In this document: positions 16,382-24,772 of the stretch, piece after piece | Numbering within the stretch: the stretch's first letter is position 1 | How the letters are laid out: every line of letters starts with the position of its first letter | Assembly (NCBI RefSeq): GCF_000421185.1 | Contig: NZ_ATWJ01000007.1 | Coordinates: 372,001 to 436,000, forward strand | Direction of reading: 5' to 3' | Length of the DNA stretch: 64,000 bases | From: Ornithinimicrobium pekingense DSM 21552 | GTDB lineage: Bacteria; Actinomycetota; Actinomycetes; Actinomycetales; Dermatophilaceae | Position numbers and translations under genes: made by a program | Notes under the pieces: generated by a model | What the model saw: the letters and a program-made list of their open reading frames with translations, nothing else | What the model was told of the DNA's origin: nothing | The model's database searches: none

Positions 16382-18927
16382 ACAGCATGTGGCACCTGAC
16401 CCTGCGCAACCTGCTGGCCCACCGCGGCCGGTTCGCCCTGACACTTCTCGCCGTCGTGCTGTCGGTGACGTTCATCTCCGGCAGCCTGATGCTGACCGAC
16501 ACCTCCGAGCGCCTGCTGGAGGACCAGTTCCGCACCGCCAGCGCCGGCGTCGACATCACCATCCGTGACGCCGCCGCCTTCGACTCCGCCATGGGCGTCG
16601 AGGTCGAACGGGACCCGCTGGCGGCCGGCCTGCTCGATCAGGTGGCCCAGGTCCCCGGTGTGGGACAGGCCCACCCCGTGGCCGACGGGCAGGGCGTGCT
16701 CGAGGTCGGCGGTGAGGCCGTCGTGCCCGCGGGTGCCTCGCTGCTCTCGTCCTACTCACCCGAGCCGCTCGGCGCGTTCACCGTCCGCCAAGGGCGCGCG
16801 CCCGAGAACGACGGAGAGGTCGCCATCGACCTCGCCACCGCCCGCACCGCCGGCGTCGCACCGGGCGACACCGTCGCCGTCCTCACCGACCACCGAACCA
16901 TCCTGAAGGTCGTCGGCCTCGTCGGCTTCGCCGAGGCGGACGGCATGCCGGGCGCCACGGTGGCGCTCGTGCCGCTGCACGAGGCCCAGCGCATGCTCGG
17001 GACGACCGGTGGCTACTCCGAGATCCTCGTGACGACCACCGACGACGCCTCGGTGCAGGACGTGCTGGACCAGCTGAGGACGAGGCTGGGGGAGCGGTAT
17101 GCCGTGTCCTCCGCGCAGGACTCCGCGGCCGCGAGCGCCTCGGCAGCGCAGGAACAGATCGGCTCACTCACCATGGTGCTGACCGCGATGTCGGCGGCGG
17201 CGCTGCTGGTGGGGGCCATGCTCATCGCCAACACCTTCGCCATCGTCACCAACCAGCGGCGCCGCGAGATCGCGCTCCTGCGCGCCGCCGGGGCCACCAC
17301 CGGCCAGGTGAGCAGGTCCATCCTGGGCGAGGCGCTGGTCATCGGGCTGCTGGGGTCGGCCCTCGGGGTCGGCATGGGTGTGCTGGCCGCGGACGGCCTG
17401 CGCACGCTGGGCGCCGCCTTCGGGACCGACCTGCCCGACGGTCCCACCGTCCTGTCAGCCTCGACCGTGGTGATCTCCCTGCTCCTGGGCCTGGGGGTCA
17501 CCCTGGTCTCGGCGGTCGGCGCCGCCCGGCGGGTCGCCCGGGTCGCCCCCGTGGAGGCGCTGCGCGACTCCGCCGAGGCCTCCCCGGCCACCCGGGCCCG
17601 CGGCCGCAAGCGGTCCGCGCTGCGGCTGCTGCCGCTAGGGGCGGGCCTGGCCGGGACCGCGGCCGTGCTGGCGGGTGCACCCGCGCTCGTGCTCGTCCCC
17701 GCCGCCCTGGCCACCGTGGCCGGCATCGCGCTCCTGGGCCCCGCGGTCACCCCCGTGCTCGCCCAGGTCGTCGGGGCGCCGCTGGCCCGCATGGGGCTGC
17801 CCGGCCGCCTGGCCCGCCAGTCCGCAGCCCGAGCCCCCCGGCGCACCACCGCCACCGCCATGGCGTTGGCCCTGAGCCTGGCGTTGATCGCCTTCATGAC
17901 CGTGGTCGCCACCTCGCTCAAGGAGGGACTGTCCGGGACCTACCGGGAGACGGTCACGGCGGACCTGGTCATCGAGAGCTCTCGCGCCGAGATGCTCGGC
18001 GGCCTGTCCCCGCACGTGGTTCAGGAGGTGGACGGGCTGGCCGAGATCGCGACGACCTCGCGCGTGCGCTACGGGCACTGGCTCGACGGCGGCACCACCA
18101 GCGCCCTGACGGCTCTCGACCCGGACACGGTGACAGAGGTGACCGACCTGGATCTCGTGGCCGGGTCCCTGGACGCCCTTGACAGCGGAGGGGTCGTCGT
18201 CGCTCAGTCGGTCGCCGCCGAGCGCGGCCTGGCAGTGGGGGACACCGTTGAGATGACCTTCTCCTACACCGGTGACCAGCAGCTGGAGGTGGTGGGGATC
18301 CTGGAGTCGCTCGACGCCCAGGCACTGTCCACCAGCTGGTTCGTCTCGCTGGAGACCTACGCCGAGCACTTCACCGAGGACATGGACGCCAGCGTCCTGC
18401 TCCGGGTCGCCGACGGCGTCGACGTCGAGGAGGCAGCAGCCGCGGTCGAGGCCGCGCTGGTGGACCACCCGACGGCCGACGTCCGGGACCAGGCGACCGC
18501 CGCAGCCGCACGAGGAGCCACGGTGCAGCAGGTTCTCGGCCTGGTGACCGTGCTGCTCGTCCTGACGGTGATCATCGCCCTGCTGGGCATCACCAACACC
18601 CTCGCGCTGTCGGTGTCGGAACGCACCCGGGAGATCGGTCTGCTGCGGGCGGTCGGAGCGTCGCGCGCGCAGGTCGCCTGGATGATCCGTGCCGAGGCGG
18701 TCCTGGTCGCCGCCCTCGCCAGCCTCCTCGGCCTCGGGCTGGGGGTCGGGCTGGGCGCGGCCACCGTCCGGGCGCTGGGCCAGCAGGCGCCGTTGGCCGT
18801 GGCGCTGCCGACCGGACGGCTCGCCCTGGTCGTGGCCGTCGCCCTGGCGGCCGGGCTGCTCGCCGGCCTGCTACCCGCACGCAGGGCCGCCCGCATCGAC
18901 GTCCTGCGGGCGATCACCACCCATTAG
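16378..18927 (+). CDS. FtsX/MacB-type ABC transporter permease
   Basis: A protein of 849 residues. An N-terminal membrane helix (FALTLLAVVLSVTFISG) is followed by a large extracytoplasmic MacB_PCD-like region, a first FtsX three-helix block (near 260-390), two central hydrophobic helices, a second extracytoplasmic region, and a C-terminal FtsX block ending in GLLPARRAARIDVLRAI. This duplicated layout is common for Gram-positive MacB-like exporters. The GTG start overlaps the ATPase stop (GTGA); an in-frame ATG is 9 bp downstream. It forms the membrane part of the exporter. Confidence 0.92.
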   Translation: MNSMWHLTLRNLLAHRGRFALTLLAVVLSVTFISGSLMLTDTSERLLEDQFRTASAGVDITIRDAAAFDSAMGVEVERDPLAAGLLDQVAQVPGVGQAHPVADGQGVLEVGGEAVVPAGASLLSSYSPEPLGAFTVRQGRAPENDGEVAIDLATARTAGVAPGDTVAVLTDHRTILKVVGLVGFAEADGMPGATVALVPLHEAQRMLGTTGGYSEILVTTTDDASVQDVLDQLRTRLGERYAVSSAQDSAAASASAAQEQIGSLTMVLTAMSAAALLVGAMLIANTFAIVTNQRRREIALLRAAGATTGQVSRSILGEALVIGLLGSALGVGMGVLAADGLRTLGAAFGTDLPDGPTVLSASTVVISLLLGLGVTLVSAVGAARRVARVAPVEALRDSAEASPATRARGRKRSALRLLPLGAGLAGTAAVLAGAPALVLVPAALATVAGIALLGPAVTPVLAQVVGAPLARMGLPGRLARQSAARAPRRTTATAMALALSLALIAFMTVVATSLKEGLSGTYRETVTADLVIESSRAEMLGGLSPHVVQEVDGLAEIATTSRVRYGHWLDGGTTSALTALDPDTVTEVTDLDLVAGSLDALDSGGVVVAQSVAAERGLAVGDTVEMTFSYTGDQQLEVVGILESLDAQALSTSWFVSLETYAEHFTEDMDASVLLRVADGVDVEEAAAAVEAALVDHPTADVRDQATAAAARGATVQQVLGLVTVLLVLTVIIALLGITNTLALSVSERTREIGLLRAVGASRAQVAWMIRAEAVLVAALASLLGLGLGVGLGAATVRALGQQAPLAVALPTGRLALVVAVALAAGLLAGLLPARRAARIDVLRAITTH

Positions 18928-18961
18928 GACACACACCGTCCCGCCGCTGCCGGGGCGCGAC

Positions 18962-18986
18962 CCCGGTGATCTCACCGGCGCGAACG
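18962..18986 (+). promoter_or_regulatory. Putative LuxR-regulon operator, copy 3
   Basis: It reads CCCGGTGATCTCACCGG followed by CGCGAACG. CCGGTGATCTCACCGG is the most symmetric of the three copies. It lies about 65 bp upstream of the GNAT/MFS operon. Confidence 0.65.
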
Positions 18987-19052
18987 CCCGGTCGGCGGCG
19001 GGACGGTGGTTCCACGCATCCACCCTCACCGCACCACCAAGGAGACTCAGCC

Positions 19053-19580
19053 ATGTCCACCCCACCCGTCCCGATCACCGACAGCACCCAGACGTCCCTG
19101 ACGATCCGTCCCGCCATCCCGGCCGACGCGGCCACGGTGCACTCCCTCGTGCTCGACATCGCCGAGCTGGAGGGAGACCTCGAGCACGTCCACGTCACCG
19201 TCGAGGGCTGGGCCAGGATCCTGGGCCGCAGCGACGTCACCGTCCTCCTCGCCGAAGGGCACGGGCAGGTCCTCGGCTACGTCTCGGCCACCCGTCGCCT
19301 GCACCTGTGGAGCGGGCAGGACCTGCTGGCTGTCGACGACGTCTTCGTCCGCGAGCACGCGCGCGGCAGCGGGATCGGCAGGCAGCTGCTCGTCGCGATG
19401 GCGACCACCGTGGCAGCCGAGCAGCTGACCATCGCGTGGGGCATGGGACCGGAGAACACCAGCGCCCAACGCTTCTACCGCCGCCTCGGTGCCACCCTGC
19501 GGCCCAAGATCATGGCCGGGTGGACGGCCACGGCATACCTGCCCCTGGTGCGCGCGCAGACCACCCCGGAGATGCCGTGA
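19053..19580 (+). CDS. GNAT-family N-acetyltransferase
   Basis: A protein of 175 residues with an acetyl-CoA binding motif A of the form VDDVFVREHARGSGIGRQLL and a motif B helix (ENTSAQRFYRRLGA). AAGGAG lies 8 nt before ATG 19053. It overlaps the following drug exporter gene by 4 bp, so an antibiotic-modifying role is plausible. The substrate cannot be told from sequence. Operator copy 3 lies upstream. Confidence 0.88.
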   Translation: MSTPPVPITDSTQTSLTIRPAIPADAATVHSLVLDIAELEGDLEHVHVTVEGWARILGRSDVTVLLAEGHGQVLGYVSATRRLHLWSGQDLLAVDDVFVREHARGSGIGRQLLVAMATTVAAEQLTIAWGMGPENTSAQRFYRRLGATLRPKIMAGWTATAYLPLVRAQTTPEMP

Positions 19581-21031
19581 GCGCCGCTGCGGCCGCAGTC
19601 CGCCCCCGCGAGAGCCAACGTGACAACGCCCCTGCCCGGGGCCTCGGGAGCGCCCCGCTTCGTCGCCGGGCCGCGGCGGTGCTGCTCGTGTCTGCGCAGT
19701 TCGTCGTCATGCTCGACACCTCCATCGTCAATGTGGCGCTGCCCTCCATCCAGAACGACCTCGGGCTCAGCCCTGCCGGGCTGGCCTGGGTCGTCAACGC
19801 CTACGTCCTCGCCTTCGGGGCCCTGCTGCTCCTGGCGGGCCGGGCCGCCGACATCGTCGGGCGTCGCACCATGTTCATCGTTGGTGCCGCGGTGTTCACG
19901 CTCGGCAGCCTGCTCGCCGGCTCCGCCAGCGGCGAGGGGGCGCTGGTGACCGGGCGGGTCGTGCAGGGCATCGGGGCGGCGGCCCTCAGCCCGGCCGCGA
20001 TGTCCCTGCTGCTGCTCACCTTCCCGGGCACCAGTCGGGCGCGTGCGATGAGCGCCTGGGGCGCCGCCTCGACCCTGGGCGGTGCCACCGGCGTGGCGGC
20101 CGGCGGTGCGGTGGCCGAGGCCCACGGCTGGTCCTGGATCTTCTTCGCCACCGTCCCGCTGACGGTGGCCGCGGCGCTGCTCGCACCGCTGGTGCTGGAC
20201 GCCTCCCCGGGTACCGGCGCGCACCGGCGCTTCGACCTGGTCGGTTCGGCCACGATCACCGCTGCGGTGCTGGCCCTCTCGCAGGCAGCTCTGAACCTGC
20301 CGGTCCACGGCTGGTCCTCTCCGCAGGTCCTCGCTGCCCTGGCCCTCGGTCTGGGCCTGCTGGTCCTCTTCGTCCGGGTCGAGAGGTCCGTGCCCGACCC
20401 GCTCGTCCCCCTGGACATCTTCGGCGTCCGGGCGGCCTCCTCCGGCCTCGCCGTCGCGGTGCTGGGCGGCGCCGCCCGGGCCTCGACCTTCGTCCTCATC
20501 GCGCTCTACCTGCAGCAGGCGCTGCTGATGGCACCCGCTGCCGCAGGCCTCGCCATGCTGCCCACCTCGGTGACGGGGTTGGCGGTCTCCGTCCTCGTCC
20601 TGCCACGCGTCCTGCGCAGCCTCGGTCCGGAGCGCAGCATGGTGGTGGGACTGGTGTTGCTGGCCCTGGGCCAGCTGTTCCTCATGCGCGGCCCCTCCGA
20701 GATGATGTATGCCCGCGATGTGCTCCCGGGGCTGCTTCTGGTCGCCACCGGCGTCGCGCTGAGCTTTACCCCCACGACGATGGTCATCGCCGCCGCGATG
20801 CCGGCGGAACGGTCCGGGCTCGCCTCCGGGCTGGCCAGCTCCAGCACGCAGATCGGGGCATCGCTCGGCCTGGCTGTCTTCACCGCTATCGCCATGCACA
20901 CCAGCCGGCCAGGACCTGACGCGACGGGGCTCGTCTCACCCGAGGGGTTCTCCGCAGCCTTCCTGGCGGCGGCGGTCGTGGCGCTCACCACCGCCGGCAC
21001 CGCGTTCGTGTTCCTTGTCCGGCGAACCTGA
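19577..21031 (+). CDS. DHA2-family (14-TM) MFS drug exporter
   Basis: A protein of 484 residues from GTG 19577, overlapping the GNAT stop (GTGA). The N-terminal VVMLDTSIVNVALPSIQNDL is the DHA2/EmrB-QacA signature in helix 1, followed by motif A-like GRAADIVGRRTMF and motif C-like stretches. The number of hydrophobic segments fits 14 transmembrane helices. With the GNAT it forms a probable modification-plus-efflux resistance pair under the local LuxR regulator. Longer open sequence upstream belongs to another frame over the FtsX and GNAT genes. Confidence 0.92.
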   Translation: MSAAAAAVRPRESQRDNAPARGLGSAPLRRRAAAVLLVSAQFVVMLDTSIVNVALPSIQNDLGLSPAGLAWVVNAYVLAFGALLLLAGRAADIVGRRTMFIVGAAVFTLGSLLAGSASGEGALVTGRVVQGIGAAALSPAAMSLLLLTFPGTSRARAMSAWGAASTLGGATGVAAGGAVAEAHGWSWIFFATVPLTVAAALLAPLVLDASPGTGAHRRFDLVGSATITAAVLALSQAALNLPVHGWSSPQVLAALALGLGLLVLFVRVERSVPDPLVPLDIFGVRAASSGLAVAVLGGAARASTFVLIALYLQQALLMAPAAAGLAMLPTSVTGLAVSVLVLPRVLRSLGPERSMVVGLVLLALGQLFLMRGPSEMMYARDVLPGLLLVATGVALSFTPTTMVIAAAMPAERSGLASGLASSSTQIGASLGLAVFTAIAMHTSRPGPDATGLVSPEGFSAAFLAAAVVALTTAGTAFVFLVRRT

Positions 21032-21073
21032 ACCAGAGCCGACCGGGCCGAGGCTCAGAGCTTGCTGCCCGGT

Positions 21074-21091
21074 GAGCCTGGGCTCAGGCTC
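21074..21091. terminator. Possible bidirectional terminator hairpin between convergent genes
   Basis: A 7-bp stem GAGCCTG/CAGGCTC with loop GGCT lies where the plus-strand MFS gene and the minus-strand GNAT gene converge. It overlaps the last bases of the GNAT gene and has no T-tract. Confidence 0.35.
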
Positions 21092-21719
21092 GTGCCCCGC
21101 GACGCATCGCCCACACGTACGGACCTCCGCCAGGGACCTCCACCTCGCCGCTCACGCTGAACCCAGCCTGCCGGTACAGCGCGACGTTGGCTTCCGAGGA
21201 GGTCTCGAGGTAGGTGGTTACCCCCAACCGGTCGGCCAGTGCCACGACCGGCTTCAGCAGGTCGCGGGCCACGCCGAGCCGGCGATGGGCGGGATGGACA
21301 CCCATCGTGGCGACGTTCAGGTGCGGCCCGGTGGGCCGAAGGACGCCGCACGCAGCCTCGGCCTGGTTGGCGACTTCCAGACGTTCCCCGAGGACCTGCG
21401 CCTCCGCCCTGCCGACTGCGTCCCACACGTGCGCGGGGACCGGGCGGTCTGGTCGGAGCACCACGACCCCACCGACGACGGTCGCCTCGGGTTCGGGACC
21501 ACGAGCCACCCAGACGTCGCCGTGCGGCAGCGCCACGTCCGAGACCGTCAGGGCAAACAGGGCGCCCAGCCGTTCCTCGTGCTGCTCGGCCGGCACGATC
21601 CACGACGTCCAGGCATAGCCCTGGAAAGACTCTGCCAGGACCTCGACAAGGGCGGGACCGTCGGACGCCGTTGCGGGCTCGACGCGGTAGCGAAACCGAG
21701 GTGCCGACTGGCTCACCAT
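21084..21719 (-). CDS. GNAT-family N-acetyltransferase
   Basis: A protein of 211 residues. Its GNAT core has VATMGVHPAHRRLGVARDLL (motif A, acetyl-CoA pyrophosphate loop) followed by TTYLETSSEANVALYRQAGF (motif B). The layout resembles the actinobacterial GNATs annotated as puromycin-type acetyltransferases. It is transcribed convergently to the MFS exporter and is not clearly part of that operon. Confidence 0.85.
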   Translation of the reverse strand: MVSQSAPRFRYRVEPATASDGPALVEVLAESFQGYAWTSWIVPAEQHEERLGALFALTVSDVALPHGDVWVARGPEPEATVVGGVVVLRPDRPVPAHVWDAVGRAEAQVLGERLEVANQAEAACGVLRPTGPHLNVATMGVHPAHRRLGVARDLLKPVVALADRLGVTTYLETSSEANVALYRQAGFSVSGEVEVPGGGPYVWAMRRGARA

Positions 21720-22066
21720 GCGGGCGCGTCCCGACCGGGGAACACCAGATGGCCGGGCATGGCCCCGATCTTAGGACGCGCAGTTGGTCGCGAGCGACGC
21801 CCTCCTTGTGCGACCGGGCGACCGCCCCTCCTGCCGCTCGGTGCAGGGTGGGCGCGAAAGGCGACAGTGGCGACCAGGTCCATGAGCGCAGTCGGTGGAC
21901 TCGGGCACCGCGCCATGGTGCCCCAGATGCTGACCCGGGGCGTCCGGACGACGACGTCAGGACCCGAGGCAGTGTCCACTCGGGGCCGCCGTCGAGGCCT
22001 GGAGGTGCGGCACGGGCACGCGCGCCCACGCCACCCTCGGCGACTCTCGTTGGACGTTCTGAATCT
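21720..22066. other. Intergenic region, no gene seen
   Basis: About 350 bp upstream of both the minus-strand GNAT gene and the DUF2975 operon. Apart from the palindrome at its right edge I see no gene or RNA. Confidence 0.5.
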
Positions 22067-22079
22067 ATCGTTATACGAT
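22067..22079. promoter_or_regulatory. Palindromic operator upstream of the DUF2975/XRE operon
   Basis: ATCGT-TAT-ACGAT is a perfect inverted repeat in an AT-rich island, 34 bp before the DUF2975 start. The small HTH protein encoded second in the operon is the obvious candidate to bind it. Confidence 0.55.
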
Positions 22080-22113
22080 GCCTGTGCGTTGTTTTTCGAT
22101 GAGGGAGATGGCT

Positions 22114-22620
22114 ATGAGCAAGTGGGTCGTGCTGACCCTGCGGGTGGTGCTCGCGATCGCGCTGGTGGGCTCGCTGGTGGTGCAGGTTCTGATCGTCGCG
22201 CTGCTGTGGTCGAACATGGAGGACGCGGCCGAGGGGGTCGGCATCTCACTGGCGGTGATCGCCGTGCTCGGCATCCTGTGCCTGCAGGTCATCGCCGTGT
22301 GCGTGTGGCGGCTGTTGACGATGGCCGCGCGCGGCACCGTGTTCTCCCCGGCCAGCTTCCGTTATGTCGACATCGTCATCGGCGCGATCGCGGCGGGCTC
22401 GGTCCTCGTGCTCTGCGTCGCCGTGGTGGCCAGGTTCGCCAACCACGCGGTCGAGGGTGACGCCGTGGCTCCCGGGATGGTGGGGATCATCTGCGGGCTC
22501 GCACTGGTGGCCGCAGGGGTCGCCCTGCTCGTCTACGTGATGCGCACCCTGCTCGCGCAGGCGGTCGCCCTCGACGTGCAGACCCGTCAGCTGCGCTCCG
22601 AGCTCGACGAGGTGATCTGA
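22114..22620 (+). CDS. DUF2975-family membrane protein
   Basis: A protein of 168 residues with four hydrophobic segments (VVLTLRVVLAIALVGSLVV, ISLAVIAVLGILCLQVI, IVIGAIAAGSVLVLCVAVVA, GIICGLALVAAGVALLVYVM). The loop RLLTMAARGTVFSPASFRYV is typical of DUF2975 proteins. ATG 22114 is chosen among nearby in-frame ATGs because GAGGGAG lies 6 nt before it. It overlaps the next gene by one base (TGATG). DUF2975 genes are regularly paired with a small Cro/CI-like regulator. Function unknown. Confidence 0.8.
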   Translation: MSKWVVLTLRVVLAIALVGSLVVQVLIVALLWSNMEDAAEGVGISLAVIAVLGILCLQVIAVCVWRLLTMAARGTVFSPASFRYVDIVIGAIAAGSVLVLCVAVVARFANHAVEGDAVAPGMVGIICGLALVAAGVALLVYVMRTLLAQAVALDVQTRQLRSELDEVI

Positions 22621-22850
22621 TGCCGATCGTCGTGGACATCGACGTCATGCTGGCCCGGCGCAAGATGGCCGTAGGCGTGCTCGCCGACAAGATCGGCATC
22701 ACGCCGGCCAACCTCTCCGTGCTCAAGAACGGCCGTGCCAAGGCGGTACGGTTCACCACCCTGGAAGCGCTGTGCGAGGCGCTGGACTGCCAACCGGGGG
22801 ACCTGCTGCGCTGGGAGCCGGACGGCGACACCCCGCCCGGCACCGGCTGA
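22620..22850 (+). CDS. XRE (Cro/CI)-family small HTH regulator
   Basis: A protein of 76 residues made of one helix-turn-helix (LADKIGITPANLSVLKNGRAKAVRFTTLEALCEAL) and the short tail CQPGDLLRWEPD, as in the YozG-like family. It is translationally coupled to the DUF2975 gene and probably represses the operon through the palindrome at 22067. Confidence 0.88.
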   Translation: MPIVVDIDVMLARRKMAVGVLADKIGITPANLSVLKNGRAKAVRFTTLEALCEALDCQPGDLLRWEPDGDTPPGTG

Positions 22851-22859
22851 CCTGCTGCC

Positions 22860-24086
22860 ATGGCTGAGCCCTCGGTCACCGTCCACGTCGACGTCCTGGT
22901 GGTGGGCGCCGGCCTGGCAGGACTGCGCACCGCCACCCGGCTGGCGGAAGCAGGCCACGAGGTGCTGCTCGTGGAAAGCCGGGCCTCGTTGGGCGTGGGG
23001 ATCCGCACCACCGGCATCTTCGTGCACCGAACCCTTCAGGACTTCCACTTTCCCCAGCACACGCTCGGCCCCGCGATCCGGCGCGTGGTGCTCTACCCGC
23101 CGAGCCACCACCGACCCGTGGATCTTCGCAGCGAGCGGGAGGAGTTCCGCGTGGGCCAGATGGCCGAACTGTGCACCTGGGCTGGGGAGGAGGCCGAGCG
23201 GCACGGGGTCCAGATCATGCTCGGCACCGCCTACCAGGGTCGGGTGGGCCCGGCCTACCACCTGCAGGGACCGCACGGAGCGGTCCGGGTGCGGGCCCAG
23301 CTGGTGGTCGGCGCGGACGGGGCCCGCTCCCGCGTGGCCAGGGACCTCGGACTGGACACCAACCGTGCCCTGCTCGTGGGTGCTGAGGAGACCTACCCGG
23401 TGCACGACCCGACCGATCCGCCACCGACGTTCCACTGCACCCTGGACCCGCGGATCGCCCCCGGCTACCTGGCCTGGGTCGTGCACGACGGTGCCCACGT
23501 CCACGTCGGGACGGCCGGGTACCCCGCCCAGTTCCGTCACGGCCTGCGCCACAGCCTCGAGGGGTTCCGCGCCCAGGCGCCCGGGCTGTCCACCGTCACC
23601 CGCACCGGACCGGTCGAACACCGCGCCGGTCCGATCCCTGTGGGCGGGCTTCTCCGCAGGATCGGCAACCGGGACGGTCTCCTGGTCGGGGACGCCGCCG
23701 GGGCCGTGTCCCCGCTGACCGCCGGAGGCCTCGACCCGTGCCTGCGCCTGTCGGACCACGCAGCGCAGATCCTCGACGAGGCACTGAGGACGGGACGGCG
23801 CGAGACGCTGGACCGCTATGACGCCGCACCGTTGCGCCGTCGGCTCGGGGGCCGCATGGCCCTCCGGGCCGCGCTCGCCCGCACGAGCTCGCCCCGTCTG
23901 GTGGAAGCCGCCTTCGTCGTCCTTCGCACGACCCCCGGTCGCGCTGCCGCCCGCCGGATCCTGTTCTCCGACATGTCCTTCCCCATCGATGCACCGTCGG
24001 TCGGTCCAGCTCCAGCTCTGCGCGTTCCGCGGCGCCCGTGTGGGTCACCACGAGCGGGTTGGCGGGGATCTGGTGGAGGCGTGTGA
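22860..24086 (+). CDS. FAD-dependent oxidoreductase (geranylgeranyl reductase-like)
   Basis: A protein of 408 residues. The N-terminal dinucleotide-binding motif VDVLVVGAGLAGLRTATRLAEAG is followed by the family motif VVGADGARSRVARDLG and the second FAD motif GLLVGDAAGAVSPLTAGG, as in geranylgeranyl-reductase and PHBH-type flavoproteins. The substrate is unknown. The last 30 or so residues (after FSDMSFPIDAPS) are Pro/Arg/Gly-rich and unlike the family, so the original end may have been lost and replaced by read-through. It starts 9 bp after the HTH gene and may share its promoter. Confidence 0.8.
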   Translation: MAEPSVTVHVDVLVVGAGLAGLRTATRLAEAGHEVLLVESRASLGVGIRTTGIFVHRTLQDFHFPQHTLGPAIRRVVLYPPSHHRPVDLRSEREEFRVGQMAELCTWAGEEAERHGVQIMLGTAYQGRVGPAYHLQGPHGAVRVRAQLVVGADGARSRVARDLGLDTNRALLVGAEETYPVHDPTDPPPTFHCTLDPRIAPGYLAWVVHDGAHVHVGTAGYPAQFRHGLRHSLEGFRAQAPGLSTVTRTGPVEHRAGPIPVGGLLRRIGNRDGLLVGDAAGAVSPLTAGGLDPCLRLSDHAAQILDEALRTGRRETLDRYDAAPLRRRLGGRMALRAALARTSSPRLVEAAFVVLRTTPGRAAARRILFSDMSFPIDAPSVGPAPALRVPRRPCGSPRAGWRGSGGGV

Positions 24087-24126
24087 GTGTCGTGGGGACT
24101 GCGGCGATCCTGCACGCTGGGATCCT

Positions 24127-24150
24127 TTGACTTGAAGTACTTGAAGTTCC
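24127..24150 (+). promoter_or_regulatory. MerR-type promoter/operator
   Basis: TTGACT at 24127 is followed by CTTGAAGTACTTGAAG (24131-24146), centred on the palindrome AAGTACTT and ending just before the MerR start. MerR-family regulators bind such symmetric elements between the -35 and -10 boxes. The -10 box itself is weak. Confidence 0.5.
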
Positions 24151-24154
24151 TAGC

Positions 24155-24625
24155 GTGGTGCGTGTGAGGACACGAACCGCTGGGCAGGCGTACACGATCC
24201 GGGAAGCAGCCGCGCTGACCGGGCTGCCGGCCAGCACGCTGCGCTACTACGAGACGGTCGGGGTGATCGGGCCTGTCAGCCGCGGCGAGACCAGCGGCCA
24301 CCGGGTCTATGACGAGGAGGACCTGGACCAGCTGATGTGGGTGGCCTGCCTGGCTGCCACCGGTATGTCGGTGGCCGACATGCGCACCTACGTCACCAAC
24401 GGCCAGCTGGGAGTTCAGGCCGCCCAGGAGCAGATCCAGCTGCTCACCGAGCAGGAGCGTCGCCTGGCCCTGGAGGCCGAGCGCGTCGCTCTTCGCCACC
24501 GGTACGTGCGCCTGAAGATCGACTACTGGCACGCGGTTGCCGCCGGCGACTCGGCGCGCACCCAGCAACTGTCGAAGCAGGCCGCAGCACTGGCCGCTGA
24601 GCTCACCGGCACCACCCAGCAGTAG
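24155..24625 (+). CDS. MerR-family transcriptional regulator (AdhR-like)
   Basis: A protein of 156 residues with a winged helix-turn-helix (YTIREAAALTGLPASTLRYYETVGVIGP ... HRVYDEEDLDQL) and a C-terminal coiled coil (AQEQIQLLTEQERRLALEAERVAL). No cysteine cluster for metal sensing is visible. Adjacent GTG codons at 24155, 24158 and 24164 leave the start uncertain, and the promoter is so close that translation may be leaderless. An alcohol dehydrogenase follows 147 bp downstream, which suggests aldehyde or electrophile sensing. Confidence 0.88.
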   Translation: MVRVRTRTAGQAYTIREAAALTGLPASTLRYYETVGVIGPVSRGETSGHRVYDEEDLDQLMWVACLAATGMSVADMRTYVTNGQLGVQAAQEQIQLLTEQERRLALEAERVALRHRYVRLKIDYWHAVAAGDSARTQQLSKQAAALAAELTGTTQQ

Positions 24626-24772
24626 CTCGATCCTCCCTCCGGCCCGAGGCCTGCTCCGCTGCCTTGGTCGACGTCCACGACGGCGACCACGAACGCACCC
24701 GCGACGGTGGCCTCAGCCTGCCCGGCCGTCCCCACAACCCCGCACGACCCGACGAGACGAAGGAAGATCATC

